Assembly: GCA_035517775.1 (NCBI GenBank)
Contig: DATIYF010000003.1
Location: forward strand, 9,955-73,954
DNA from: DATIYF01 sp035517775
GTDB lineage: Bacteria > Acidobacteriota > Terriglobia > Terriglobales > Acidobacteriaceae
Direction of reading: 5' to 3'
Length of the DNA: 64,000 nt
The translations under genes were made by a program, and so were the position numbers. Below the pieces are notes generated by a model. It saw only the letters and a program-made list of their open reading frames with translations. It was not told where the DNA came from and did not search any database. Positions 51,589 through 60,100 of the stretch are shown one piece after another; position 1 is the stretch's first letter, and each line of letters starts with the position of its first letter.

Positions 51589-52125
51589 TCTTCCTAAAAG
51601 ATCGTCTGAACTAAGAGATCATCTTTCGAAGCTGCCATCGGTAATCGGCAGCGGCACCCTTTCGGGACAGCCTATGTATTCATCGGCACGCCGTACGTTT
51701 TGCAAAAGTCCGCAGGCGCCAGCCAGATAATCTGCAATCCTCCTGCTGGCGGAAACGCCGCTGTCGGCGTCACCCGTTCCTACCGGAACCGGATCGAAAT
51801 CCACAGACTTGATGGCTGCAATTCTCGGACAATGCAGCACTTACGTTCGGGTCAACAAGGGTCTGAAAACAGCGAAGCTCACGGTAACAAAGCAGGTTCC
51901 CCCCTGTCAATGGCTCCAGACGTGGACTTTGCCATTACCTAAGGCGGAGAGTTCGACCCCGTACCCGTGAGCAGAGTAGCTCTTCCCATAACCGGAATCA
52001 CACTGTCCTAGTGGTTTCCGATGCCTCCCATTCCGGTCGGGTTGGAGCCAAAGAAGGCCCATTCCCCGCCAAAGGGAACGACAGATGCTACAGATGCTAA
52101 AGAGAAATGCCGAGGCAGGCGGCCT
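51589..52125. other. Intergenic region, possible structured leader of the M23 gene
   Basis: No convincing ORF on either strand; a 73-codon minus frame at 51619-51840 has no family features. On the minus strand scattered blocks resemble parts of the c-di-AMP (ydaO) riboswitch, namely GGGGGGAACCTGCTTT around 51893-51908 and GTAGGAACGGG...CCGACAGC around 51757-51783. Their spacing is longer than expected and the full consensus is not met. A tandem ACAGATGCT pair occurs near 52081. Treat as unassigned. Confidence 0.2.
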
Positions 52126-52983
52126 TTAGAGGCGGCGGGCGGCAGCTACTCTTTGAATGCCCTGCAAATCGGGGATCAGGCGGGCATCTGCCCAGCCCAC
52201 AAGCAGCCCGCGGACGCCTTCGGCGATGCCGCCGCTGATCTCCATCACCAGCCAGCCGCCGGGCTTAAGCGCGGCCTGGGCCTGCGGGACTAGGCGTTCA
52301 ACCACTTCCACGCCGGTAGGTCCCGCAAAAACTGCACCGCGAGGCTCGAATTTGCGCACTTCGAGCTGAACCTGGCCGGCCTCCGAATCACCCACATAGG
52401 GCGGGTTCGAGACCACGAAGTCGAAGCTTTGCTCTGGCAGGCCAGCCAGTAAATCCGTTTGGTGAAATTGGATTCTCCCGGCGAGCTGCAGGCGGGCGGC
52501 GTTGGCGCGGGCGACTTCGAGGGCTTCGGGCGAAATGTCGGTAGCGTGGATTTCGGCGGAGGGCAGCTCCTTTGCCAGGGCCAGCGCGATGCAGCCGGAG
52601 CCGGCGCCGACATCGGCAATACGGAGCGGAGTGGCGGGCGAGAGCGCCTGCCCCAAACTGGCCAGCTCGAGCACGGTTTCGATTACGTGCTCGGTCTCGG
52701 GGCGGGGGATGAGGACGGCGGGCGAGACGATCAGGTCCATGCCCCAGAATTCCTGATGGCCGGTAATGTACTGCGCCGGGACGCCGCGGCAGCGCTCGGC
52801 GAGAGCGTGATCGTAGCGGGATTGCTCGTGGGCAGAGAGTTCGCGCTCAGGATGGGCGTAGAGATAAGCGCGGTCGCAGTTGAGGGTGAACATCAGCAGC
52901 AGCTCGGCGTTCATGCGCGGCGAGGGAACGCTCTCGGCGGTGAGGCGGGAGACAGCGGCGATGAGGGCATCACGGAGGAGCAC
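52126..52983 (-). CDS. prmC: Release-factor glutamine N5-methyltransferase PrmC (HemK)
   Basis: 285 residues. SAM-dependent methyltransferase that modifies the Gln of GGQ in RF1 and RF2. SAM motif IADVGAGSGCIALALA, and the glutamine-binding NPPYVGDSE motif (~190). The N-terminal helical bundle (~1-75) is typical. It starts with GTG 52983 and no clear Shine-Dalgarno sequence. prfA lies about 1.1 kb further upstream on the same strand, the classic prfA-prmC order, but it is interrupted here by two plus-strand genes and a minus-strand gene. Confidence 0.95.
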   Translation of the reverse strand: MLLRDALIAAVSRLTAESVPSPRMNAELLLMFTLNCDRAYLYAHPERELSAHEQSRYDHALAERCRGVPAQYITGHQEFWGMDLIVSPAVLIPRPETEHVIETVLELASLGQALSPATPLRIADVGAGSGCIALALAKELPSAEIHATDISPEALEVARANAARLQLAGRIQFHQTDLLAGLPEQSFDFVVSNPPYVGDSEAGQVQLEVRKFEPRGAVFAGPTGVEVVERLVPQAQAALKPGGWLVMEISGGIAEGVRGLLVGWADARLIPDLQGIQRVAAARRL

Positions 52984-53070
52984 GGGGATATTTCAACACA
53001 GCAGTCGCGGCGAAGATGGGGATATATAATCGTGTAGAGGGTTGATTGAGAACTAGCGCGGAAGCCTTTA

Positions 53071-53319
53071 GTGAGCGTCAAGACAAGACGGTACTTTCGC
53101 GAGCAGGTTTTGCGCAAGCGCCCCTATATCCAAATGGAATGGTGTGAACGGATTCTTGCGCGACCGACCGCCCGAGTGACTCAGCCCGACGGGCGGATTC
53201 GATTTTGGGGAGTTGTGCCAGAGTTGGGAAATAAGGCACTTCGTGTTGTGACTCTAGCTGACGGGGAGACCGTGCATAACGCCTTCCCCGACCGTGATTT
53301 CAAGGCTCCTTCACCATGA
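53071..53319 (+). CDS. Small protein paired with DUF2283 (DUF4258-like)
   Basis: 82 residues from GTG 53071. A basic start (SVKTRRYFREQVLRKRPYI) is followed by WCERIL, QPDGRIRFWGVVPELG and LRVVTLADGETVHNAFPDR. The pattern resembles short proteins commonly found next to DUF2283 genes, sometimes called DUF4258-like. Function unknown; the arrangement resembles a toxin-antitoxin or other small defence pair, but this is inference. Its TGA is followed four bases later by the next gene's GTG. Confidence 0.75.
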   Translation: MSVKTRRYFREQVLRKRPYIQMEWCERILARPTARVTQPDGRIRFWGVVPELGNKALRVVTLADGETVHNAFPDRDFKAPSP

Positions 53320-53322
53320 GCT

Positions 53323-53562
53323 GTGGTGGCTATGAAACTGCATTACGATAAGGAAACCGATTCGCTCTACATTGACCTGAACTCCCGGCCCAGCGTGGAC
53401 TCCCGCGAGATTCAGGAGGGCGTAGTGATCGACCTAGATGCCAAAGGGAAGATCGTAGGGATTGACATCCAGCACGCGTCAGAGGTTCTGGACTTGGCCA
53501 GTTTGGAAGCTGACTCTCTGCCAGCATTACGGTCGTCCGCAACCGAGCGAAGATTGCCCTGA
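53323..53562 (+). CDS. DUF2283 domain protein
   Basis: 79 residues. MKLHYDKETDSLYIDLNSRP followed by GVVIDLDAKGKIVGIDIQHASEVLDL is the DUF2283 pattern. The start may be GTG 53323 or, more likely for the family, ATG 53332. It forms a unit with the preceding small gene. Just after its stop the same frame continues with a short HicB-like stretch (SGSEGRFVPDLPEFTG), perhaps a remnant of a third small gene. Confidence 0.85.
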   Translation: MVAMKLHYDKETDSLYIDLNSRPSVDSREIQEGVVIDLDAKGKIVGIDIQHASEVLDLASLEADSLPALRSSATERRLP

Positions 53563-53638
53563 TTCCGTCGCCGTGTGGTCTGGAGGGACCATTGCTATTC
53601 CGGCAGTGAAGGACGCTTCGTCCCCGATCTGCCGGAGT

Positions 53639-54037
53639 TCACGGGCAGATTCGAACGCGATGGATATCTCGCTCTTTGAGTTTTTCGCTTGCGTCAAATG
53701 AAAGCACAACTTGAATCTCGAAGCCGCACGGAAAATCAAAGGCACCGGTATGGGTTTTGCCCACGAGGGTGGGTCCGGCCATCTCGCTAAATGCGACCCC
53801 GTGAGATTTCAGGATCGACCGCGCTTCCTCAATACTGATTCCGTTGGGAAAAGACGCCTTCAGTCCGGTTTCGGTTTTGGCGACTAAGTCCATCCCGCTC
53901 GGCCACAGCGGATCGAGGGATGGAACACACGCTAACACAACGAGAATCGCTACGGGAGCGACCAAACCGATCGGAGAAATCAGCGAAGTAAATCCGGCAC
54001 CGCACAGCAAGGCAAGAAATATCTTGTACTTCTTCAT
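53639..54037 (-). CDS. Hypothetical membrane or secreted protein
   Basis: 132 residues. The N-terminus is a signal anchor or two short membrane segments (KIFLALLCGAGFTSLI, VAPVAILVVLACV), then a soluble part with charged helices and strands (GISIEEARSILKSHGVAF, FEIQVVLSFDASEKLKERDIH). I do not recognise the family. AAGGG lies upstream of the ATG. It ends 53 bp before prfA's end on the same strand, and overlaps on the other strand with the HicB-like remnant after the DUF2283 gene. Confidence 0.65.
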   Translation of the reverse strand: MKKYKIFLALLCGAGFTSLISPIGLVAPVAILVVLACVPSLDPLWPSGMDLVAKTETGLKASFPNGISIEEARSILKSHGVAFSEMAGPTLVGKTHTGAFDFPCGFEIQVVLSFDASEKLKERDIHRVRICP

Positions 54038-54064
54038 GGGTCTGCCCTTATCGAGCGCCCTTCG

Positions 54065-55144
54065 TTACATCACCCTCCCGCTCTCGCCCTTCAACTTCTC
54101 TGCCTGATAGTGCGTGACCAACCCCTCGACCAGCGGTTGCAGCTTGCCGTCCATGACTTCCTGCAACTGATGGATGGTCAGGCCGATGCGGTGGTCGGTG
54201 ACGCGGTTCTGGGGAAAGTTGTAGGTGCGAATCTTTTCGCTGCGGTCCCCTGAGCCCACCATCGCCTTGCGCTCTTTCGCCAGGGCTTCTTGCTGCTTCT
54301 GCATTTCCATCTCGTACAGGCGGGAGCGCAGCACGCGCATGGCCTTGTCGCGGTTCTTGATCTGCGATTTCTCGTCCTGGCAGCTGACCACGGTGTTGGT
54401 GGGAATGTGGGTGATGCGCACCGCCGAATAGGTCGTATTCACCGATTGGCCGCCGGGGCCGGAAGAACAGAAAGTGTCAACGCGAAGGTCTTTGGGGTCA
54501 ATCTTGATATCCACATCTTCGGCTTCGGGCAGCACCGCGACCGTCACGGCCGAGGTATGCACGCGGCCCTGCTGTTCGGTGGCAGGCACCCGCTGCACGC
54601 GGTGCACGCCGCTTTCATACTTCAGCCGGGAGTAAACCCGGTTGCCTTCAACAAGTGCGATCACTTCTTTCAGCCCGCCTACGCCAGACTCGGAAGTGGA
54701 AAGCACCTCGACCTTCCAGCCCTGCATCTCGGCAAAGCGGGTATACATGCGAAACATCTGGGCAGCAAATAAAGTCGCTTCATCGCCTCCCGTGCCGGCG
54801 CGGATTTCAAGCACCACATCTTTCTCGTCGTTCGGGTCCTTGGGCAGCAGCAGGACTTTGAGCTCTTCTTCGACCGCGGTCACCCGGGCCTCAAGCTTTT
54901 CCAGTTCTTCCTGGGCGTAGGCGCGCATTTCGGCGTCCTTCTCTTCCGCCAGCACCACCTTGCTTTCGACGATTCCTTTGCTCAGGTCCTTGTACTCGCG
55001 GTACTTCTCGACGATGGGGGAGATCTCGCTGTGCGCCTTGGCAGTCTTCTGGTATTTCGAGGAATCGCCGATCACGTCGGGCGAGGCCAGGGCGTTGGTC
55101 AGCTCTTCGTAGCGGGCTTCGATCTGGTCCAGGCGTTCGAACAT
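54065..55144 (-). CDS. prfA: Peptide chain release factor 1
   Basis: 359 residues. RF1 ends translation at UAA and UAG. The catalytic GGQ is in SSGPGGQSVNTTYSAVRITH, and the stop-codon tripeptide is of the RF1 PxT type (VPATEQQGRVHTS), not the RF2 SPF. YNFPQNRVTDHRIG near the end is also RF1-like. Starts at ATG 55144. prmC, its modifying enzyme, lies about 1.1 kb downstream on the same strand, after three short unrelated genes. Confidence 0.97.
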   Translation of the reverse strand: MFERLDQIEARYEELTNALASPDVIGDSSKYQKTAKAHSEISPIVEKYREYKDLSKGIVESKVVLAEEKDAEMRAYAQEELEKLEARVTAVEEELKVLLLPKDPNDEKDVVLEIRAGTGGDEATLFAAQMFRMYTRFAEMQGWKVEVLSTSESGVGGLKEVIALVEGNRVYSRLKYESGVHRVQRVPATEQQGRVHTSAVTVAVLPEAEDVDIKIDPKDLRVDTFCSSGPGGQSVNTTYSAVRITHIPTNTVVSCQDEKSQIKNRDKAMRVLRSRLYEMEMQKQQEALAKERKAMVGSGDRSEKIRTYNFPQNRVTDHRIGLTIHQLQEVMDGKLQPLVEGLVTHYQAEKLKGESGRVM

Positions 55145-55317
55145 GGCGGTCTTTGCCGTCGTCTATTGTAATGGCTCGGCGCCTATTCGATGATTCGCGT
55201 TGCTGGTGAGGTTCTTCCGCCGCCGAAATCAGAACTTTCGGGTATGACTTCGTGTTCTAATGCAGTGAGAAGCGATTGCCGCCAGCCGCAAGCGGCAGCG
55301 AACCTGAGCCGAGAAGC

Positions 55318-56034
55318 ATGCTGGCTGCATCTAAAGATCAGCTTATGTTAAGGGTGGAGGGCCTCAAGAAGGTCTTCCGGTCCGGCAACTCGGACCTGGT
55401 GCTCTTTGAAAATCTTTCCTTCGAGGTGGCCAAGGGGGAAATGCTGGCGATCGTGGGAGAGTCGGGGGCCGGCAAGAGTACCCTGTTGCACATCCTGGGC
55501 GCGCTTGATAGGGCTTCCGCAGGTGACGTATACTGCGCCCACTCGCGGTTGAGTTCCCTCGCGGAGAACGAAGCGGCCCGCTTTCGCAACCGTGAAATTG
55601 GTTTTGTATGGCAGTTTCACTACCTGTTGCCGGAATTCACGGCGCAGGAAAACGTGGCTATGCCGTTGCTTTTGCGGGGAGATTCGCGGGCGGCGGCCGA
55701 GGCCGAAGCTTTGCGGTGGCTGCGCGAGGTAGAATTAGAGCAGCGCCGCCTTCACCGTTCGGGGGAGCTTTCGGGTGGGGAACAGCAGCGCGTGGCTCTG
55801 GCGCGGGCGCTTATTACCCGGCCCAGGCTGCTGCTGGCGGATGAGCCCACCGGCGACCTCGACAGCCGGACGGCGAATTCGGTTTTTGAATTGATCTCCC
55901 GGTTACATCGCGACTATCAGCTCACCTCCCTGATTGCGACTCATAACTTCGCCTTTGCCCGGCGCTGCCATCGCGTGTTGCGGCTGGAGCGCGGCCAGGT
56001 CGAGGAGGTAGTGCCGGAGACGCTCACCGGTTGA
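55318..56034 (+). CDS. LolD-like ABC transporter ATP-binding protein
   Basis: 238 residues from ATG 55318 (a longer frame begins at 55276). Walker A GESGAGKSTLLHILG, Q-loop WQFHYLLPEFTAQENV, signature SGGEQQRVALARAL, Walker B LLLADEPTG and H-switch ATHNFAFARRC are complete. The HYLLPEFTA.ENV stretch is characteristic of the LolD/MacB branch that drives lipoprotein release from the inner membrane. No lolC/E permease gene is adjacent, so it is an orphan ATPase here. A ~64-bp region resembling its Q-loop part recurs 3.3 kb downstream after clpC. Confidence 0.92.
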   Translation: MLAASKDQLMLRVEGLKKVFRSGNSDLVLFENLSFEVAKGEMLAIVGESGAGKSTLLHILGALDRASAGDVYCAHSRLSSLAENEAARFRNREIGFVWQFHYLLPEFTAQENVAMPLLLRGDSRAAAEAEALRWLREVELEQRRLHRSGELSGGEQQRVALARALITRPRLLLADEPTGDLDSRTANSVFELISRLHRDYQLTSLIATHNFAFARRCHRVLRLERGQVEEVVPETLTG

Positions 56035-56308
56035 GCGCCGTCTTAAGAGTCGCCGCGCGACGTGCCGATAGAGTAGTAAGCAGTCGCAACAGGAAGCCGC
56101 AAAGAGGTGGCGATGTGTTGCAGCCATTTGCGGTGAAAGAAGTTCGGGGTGTCTTTGGTAACCAGTCCGAGTGCGCCAATGGCGTGATTTTGGGCTTGGC
56201 TTCGTTGGCACCTTGATTGCAATATGAGTTAGGGGCAGAAGGGTTTCCGAGGGCTAGGGCCGAACCGTTGACCCGCGCCCCCTGGAGAGCTAGGGGGAAA
56301 AGGGCTAT

Positions 56309-58753
56309 ATGTTTGAACGTTATACGGAGAAGGCAAGGCGCGTCATCTTTTTTGCGCGCTACGAAGCCAGCCAATTCGGTTCTCCTTATATCGAGACGGA
56401 GCACCTGCTGTTGGGGCTTCTGCGCGAAGATAAAGCCCTGACCAACCGGTTCCTGCGCTCGCACGCCTCGGTGGAGTCCATCCGCAAGCAGATCGAGGGG
56501 CGCACCACCATCCGGGAGAAGGTCTCGACCTCGGTGGACCTTCCACTGAGCAACGAATGCAAGCGGGTGCTGGCCTACGCCGCGGAAGAAGCCGAGCGCC
56601 TTTCCAACAAGCACATCGGGACCGAGCATCTTTTGTTGGGATTGCTGCGGGAAGAAAAGTGCTTCGCCGCCGAGATTCTGCACGAGCGCGGCTTGCGCCT
56701 GTCTACCATCCGCGAGGAACTGGCACGCACCAGCCAGGAGAAACCGCAGCAACAGCGGCAGCGAGAATCCTCACTGCTGAGCGAGTTCTCACGCGACCTG
56801 ACGCAGGCGGCCATGGACACCCAACTTGATCCTCTGGTGGGTCGTGAAGGCGAACTGGAGCGCGTGATCCAGATTCTCTGCCGCCGCACCAAGAACAACC
56901 CGGTGCTCATCGGCGAGCCGGGTGTGGGCAAAACGGCGATTGTCGAGGGCCTGGCGCAGCGCATTGCCGATGGCGAAGTTCCGTCGTTTCTTTCCGATAA
57001 GCGCATCCTGGCGCTGGATCTTTCCCTGATCGTCGCCGGCACGAAATACCGCGGCCAGTTTGAAGAGCGCCTGAAGACCATCATGAAAGAGCTGATGGAG
57101 TCGCAAAATTCCATCATATTCATTGATGAGTTGCACACCCTGGTGGGCGCGGGCTCGGCCGAAGGTTCGCTCGATGCCGCCAACATTCTTAAGCCGGCGC
57201 TTTCGCGCGGGGAAATTCAGTGCATTGGCGCCACCACGCCCGGCGAGTACCGCAAATCCATCGAAAAAGACCGCTCTCTCGAGCGCCGCTTCCAGGCAGT
57301 GAAGGTGCCGCCCCCGGGCGAAGTCGAGGCTACCAAGATTCTGTTCGGCATCAAGGACCGCTACGAGAAGTTCCACGCGGTAACCTACACCGACGATGCC
57401 ATCAACTTCGCGGTCTCGCATTCCAACCGCTACATTCCCGACCGCTTCCTGCCCGATAAAGCCATAGATTTGGTGGATGAAGCCGGTGCCCGCGTGAAGC
57501 TGCGCCAGACCTCGCTGCCCGAGGAGATCACCGAGGTCCAGAAGCGCATTAAGTTCATTGTCCACCGCATGGAGAACGCCATTGCGAACCACGAGTTCGA
57601 GAAGGCGCGCTTCTATTCCGATGAAGAGCGCAAGGAGCGCGAGAACCTGCGCGCCCTGCGCGAGAAGTATCATCTGGATGAGTCGTCCACCGGCGTAGTG
57701 GGCCGGGAAGACATTGAAGACGTCGTCTCCCGCTGGACGGGCGTGCCCATCACTTCTATCAAGGAAGAAGAGACGCAGAAGCTGCTGCGCATCGAAGAAG
57801 AGCTGCACAAGCGGGTGATCTCGCAGGACAAGGCCATCAGTGCTCTAGCCCGCGCCATCCGCCGCAGCCGCGCCGGGCTGAAGAACCCCAACCGGCCCAT
57901 TGGCTCATTCTTGTTCCTCGGCCCCACCGGCGTGGGCAAGACCGAAGTGGCCCGCACCCTGGCGCAGTTCATGTTCGGCAGCGAGAAGTCTCTGGTCCGC
58001 TTCGATATGTCGGAGTTCATGGAAAAGCACTCGGTTTCGAAGCTGATCGGTTCACCTCCGGGATATGTCGGCTACGAAGAGGGCGGCCAGCTCACCGAGC
58101 GGGTGAAGCGCGCGCCCTACTCCGTCGTGCTGCTCGATGAAATCGAGAAGGCGCACCCGGATGTGTTCAACATCCTGCTGCAGGTCTTTGAAGACGGGCA
58201 ACTGACCGACGGTCTGGGCAACACGGTGGATTTCAAAAACACCATCATCATCATGACCTCGAACATCGGCGCCCGGCACCTGCAGAGACGCGAAGGCCTG
58301 GGCTTCCAGTCGAGCAAAGAGGAAATGGTCTCTGAGAAGGTCGAAGACCTGGTGAAGAACGAGGTCAAGCGCACCTTCAATCCTGAGTTCCTGAACCGGC
58401 TGGATGAGATCATCATCTTCAACGCGCTCAGCGAGAGCGACCTGATCCAGATTCTCGAGCTGATGGTGACGCAACTCAACCAGAACCTGGCGCAACGCTC
58501 GATCACGGTGACCGTGACCGACGAGGCCAAGAAGTGGATTCTGAACCAGACGCTTACCGACCGCAGCTACGGCGCACGCCCGCTGCGCCGGGCCTTGCAG
58601 AAGTACATTGAAGACCCGCTTTCGGAGGCGCTGATCCAGGGCACCATCACCACTCGGCCGGCCTTTATCGAGGTCTTCCTCGATAACGGCAAGCTGTACT
58701 ACCGCCCGGTGGATTCACAGGAAACCGAGGGCGTGCTGCTCTACGAGAATTAA
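56309..58753 (+). CDS. clpC: ClpC-type AAA+ chaperone subunit
   Basis: 814 residues. Two N-terminal Clp_N repeats (ARYEASQFGSPYIETEHLLLGLL and EEAERLSNKHIGTEHLLLGLL), AAA1 with GEPGVGKTAIVEGLAQRI, a middle UVR-like segment (IANHEFEKARFYSDEERKERE) and AAA2 with GPTGVGKTEVARTLA, closed by the ClpB_D2 domain. This order identifies ClpC rather than ClpA or ClpB. It unfolds substrates for ClpP and is probably stress-regulated. No ctsR or mcsAB genes are adjacent, unlike in Firmicutes. A strong terminator follows. Confidence 0.96.
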   Translation: MFERYTEKARRVIFFARYEASQFGSPYIETEHLLLGLLREDKALTNRFLRSHASVESIRKQIEGRTTIREKVSTSVDLPLSNECKRVLAYAAEEAERLSNKHIGTEHLLLGLLREEKCFAAEILHERGLRLSTIREELARTSQEKPQQQRQRESSLLSEFSRDLTQAAMDTQLDPLVGREGELERVIQILCRRTKNNPVLIGEPGVGKTAIVEGLAQRIADGEVPSFLSDKRILALDLSLIVAGTKYRGQFEERLKTIMKELMESQNSIIFIDELHTLVGAGSAEGSLDAANILKPALSRGEIQCIGATTPGEYRKSIEKDRSLERRFQAVKVPPPGEVEATKILFGIKDRYEKFHAVTYTDDAINFAVSHSNRYIPDRFLPDKAIDLVDEAGARVKLRQTSLPEEITEVQKRIKFIVHRMENAIANHEFEKARFYSDEERKERENLRALREKYHLDESSTGVVGREDIEDVVSRWTGVPITSIKEEETQKLLRIEEELHKRVISQDKAISALARAIRRSRAGLKNPNRPIGSFLFLGPTGVGKTEVARTLAQFMFGSEKSLVRFDMSEFMEKHSVSKLIGSPPGYVGYEEGGQLTERVKRAPYSVVLLDEIEKAHPDVFNILLQVFEDGQLTDGLGNTVDFKNTIIIMTSNIGARHLQRREGLGFQSSKEEMVSEKVEDLVKNEVKRTFNPEFLNRLDEIIIFNALSESDLIQILELMVTQLNQNLAQRSITVTVTDEAKKWILNQTLTDRSYGARPLRRALQKYIEDPLSEALIQGTITTRPAFIEVFLDNGKLYYRPVDSQETEGVLLYEN

Positions 58754-58785
58754 CGCTGAATTTTCTCTACAGCTTAGATTTTCAT

Positions 58786-58812
58786 GCCGTCAGCGAAAGT
58801 TGGCGGCTTTTT
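58786..58812 (+). terminator. Rho-independent terminator after clpC
   Basis: GCCGTCA (58786-58792) pairs with TGGCGGC (58801-58807) across an 8-nt loop, followed by TTTTT (58808-58812). Confidence 0.85.
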
Positions 58813-58896
58813 GCGTTTTGAGCAACTCGTGCAATTCGTATGAGCGACACACTAAGCGTACCTCACACGTTGGGCGCCTTGACCGGCCTTGTCTAG

Positions 58897-58960
58897 CAGT
58901 TTCATTACCTGCTGCCGGAATTCACGGCCGAGGAAAACGTGGCTATGCCGTGGTTTTTGC
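58897..58960 (+). pseudogene. Decayed lolD-like fragment
   Basis: This 64-bp stretch matches 55612-55675 in the lolD-like gene at about 58 of 64 positions. It encodes QFHYLLPEFTAEENVAMP, directly preceded by an in-frame TAG, with no other lolD part nearby. It has TAEENV where the intact gene has TAQENV, so it came from a related copy, not a recent duplication of this gene. It probably marks an old rearrangement around clpC. Confidence 0.7.
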
Positions 58961-59177
58961 CTGCGTGATTGGAGGGGTGGGAGACACATGGAACAAGATC
59001 TCTCGTGGAACAGCGCGAAAAGACGTTTCCTGAGGCCGCATCCACCGTGAGGAAACGAGTGGCAAGCGCTATTTCGGAAGAGAGAAACATCGGAATTCCC
59101 TCTTTGCGGGCTCTGATCAACGCGGCCGTCGGCTGCCGACGAATAAAAGCAAAATAGGTAACCGTCCACCAGATCTG

Positions 59178-59588
59178 TCAATGCTCTCGGCTCCAGTCCT
59201 CAATCTTCAGTCCCTTAACCCTCCGGAATCCCCGATCGTGCGTCACGAGCACACAGCCCGCCGCCAGCGCGTGGGCGGCGATCATCATGTCCATGCTCCC
59301 AATCAGGTTTCCTTCGCGCTCCATTGCAGCCCGGAGGCTGGCATAGATTTTCGCTACCTTCGAATCCCATGGCAGGATTTCGACGCGCGCCAGGAACTCC
59401 TCGACCACGAAACCTAGCCGTGATGCTTCAGGATTGCGAGCAAGGCCAAACCTTAGTTCTGCTTCAGTGATCACCGAGAGGCCGACACCGGCGACCGGCA
59501 CGCCCTGCAGCCTTTCGCGCACTTTGGGAAATCGTCCGTTGATGATGAAGCTGGCGATGTCGGTGTCGAGCAGGTAATGGATCGACAT
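59178..59588 (-). CDS. vapC: VapC-type PIN-domain toxin
   Basis: 136 residues. The PIN acidic residues are visible: LLDTDIASFII (first Asp), ITEAELRFGL (Glu), SMDMMIAAHALAAG (Asp) and VTHDRGFRRV (final Asp). Such toxins cut RNA and are held by the cognate antitoxin. The FitB/VapC branch fits best. It lies 66 bp downstream of vapB on the same strand, with its ATG at 59588. Function as a toxin is inference; no active-site residue is missing. Confidence 0.93.
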   Translation of the reverse strand: MSIHYLLDTDIASFIINGRFPKVRERLQGVPVAGVGLSVITEAELRFGLARNPEASRLGFVVEEFLARVEILPWDSKVAKIYASLRAAMEREGNLIGSMDMMIAAHALAAGCVLVTHDRGFRRVKGLKIEDWSREH

Positions 59589-59654
59589 GGCGTCTAGAAT
59601 GTCCTCCTACCTAAGGTTGGAAAGTAGGAGTTTCACGGGCATAGACTCATTTCC

Positions 59655-59897
59655 TCAGAACAGCTTCCGCTTCTGCGGCGGCAAGTCGGGGATGTCCGAG
59701 AGAAAATCCTCGGGAATATCAACCGTCTTCAGCAGCTCGAAAAAATCATCCCACGAATTCGGTTTGCGGGAGAGGATCACATCGCCCGTCGCGGGATCGC
59801 GGCGAACGTAAACTTCCGCGCCCTCAAAGCGGTACTCCGCCGGAAGCCGGACCGCCTGGCTGCGGCCGTTGCGGAAGAGTTTGGCGGTGTGGGCCAT
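59655..59897 (-). CDS. vapB: VapB-type AbrB/MazE-like antitoxin
   Basis: 80 residues. The N-terminal swapped-hairpin DNA-binding region is AKLFRNGRSQAVRLPAEYRFEG ... EVYVRRDP, and the C-terminal part (SWDDFFELLKTVDIPEDFL) should wrap the toxin. It is first in the vapBC operon. An ATGATA/TATCAT palindromic array lies at 59915-59940, 18-43 bp upstream of the ATG, a likely autoregulatory operator. Confidence 0.93.
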   Translation of the reverse strand: MAHTAKLFRNGRSQAVRLPAEYRFEGAEVYVRRDPATGDVILSRKPNSWDDFFELLKTVDIPEDFLSDIPDLPPQKRKLF

Positions 59898-59914
59898 CGA
59901 AACCAGTGTATCAC

Positions 59915-59940
59915 ATGATATCTATCATGGTATATATCAT
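59915..59940. promoter_or_regulatory. Probable VapB operator
   Basis: ATGATA-TC-TATCAT (59915-59928) is a perfect palindrome; a third half-site TATCAT lies at 59935-59940. The array sits just upstream of vapB. Confidence 0.65.
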
Positions 59941-60100
59941 AAACTCGGCCCCCCGGCCGAGGTTCCGTCCGTGGCCTGTACCGCCGCTGCCGCCGGATAA
60001 CCTTCACAAATCCCCTATATAATAACTTCACTTCTTTCCTGCCCGGATTCCTGCGATACGTTGAGCCCTGCACGAAAACGTACGAGGGACGACCCTGTCC

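Noticed and set aside
51619..51840. 73-codon minus-strand frame upstream of the M23 gene
   Set aside because: No ribosome-binding site, no recognisable motif, and composition like non-coding sequence.
51940..51975. tRNA-like T-loop (GTTCGACCC) in the intergenic region
   Set aside because: No acceptor, D or anticodon stems can be paired around it.
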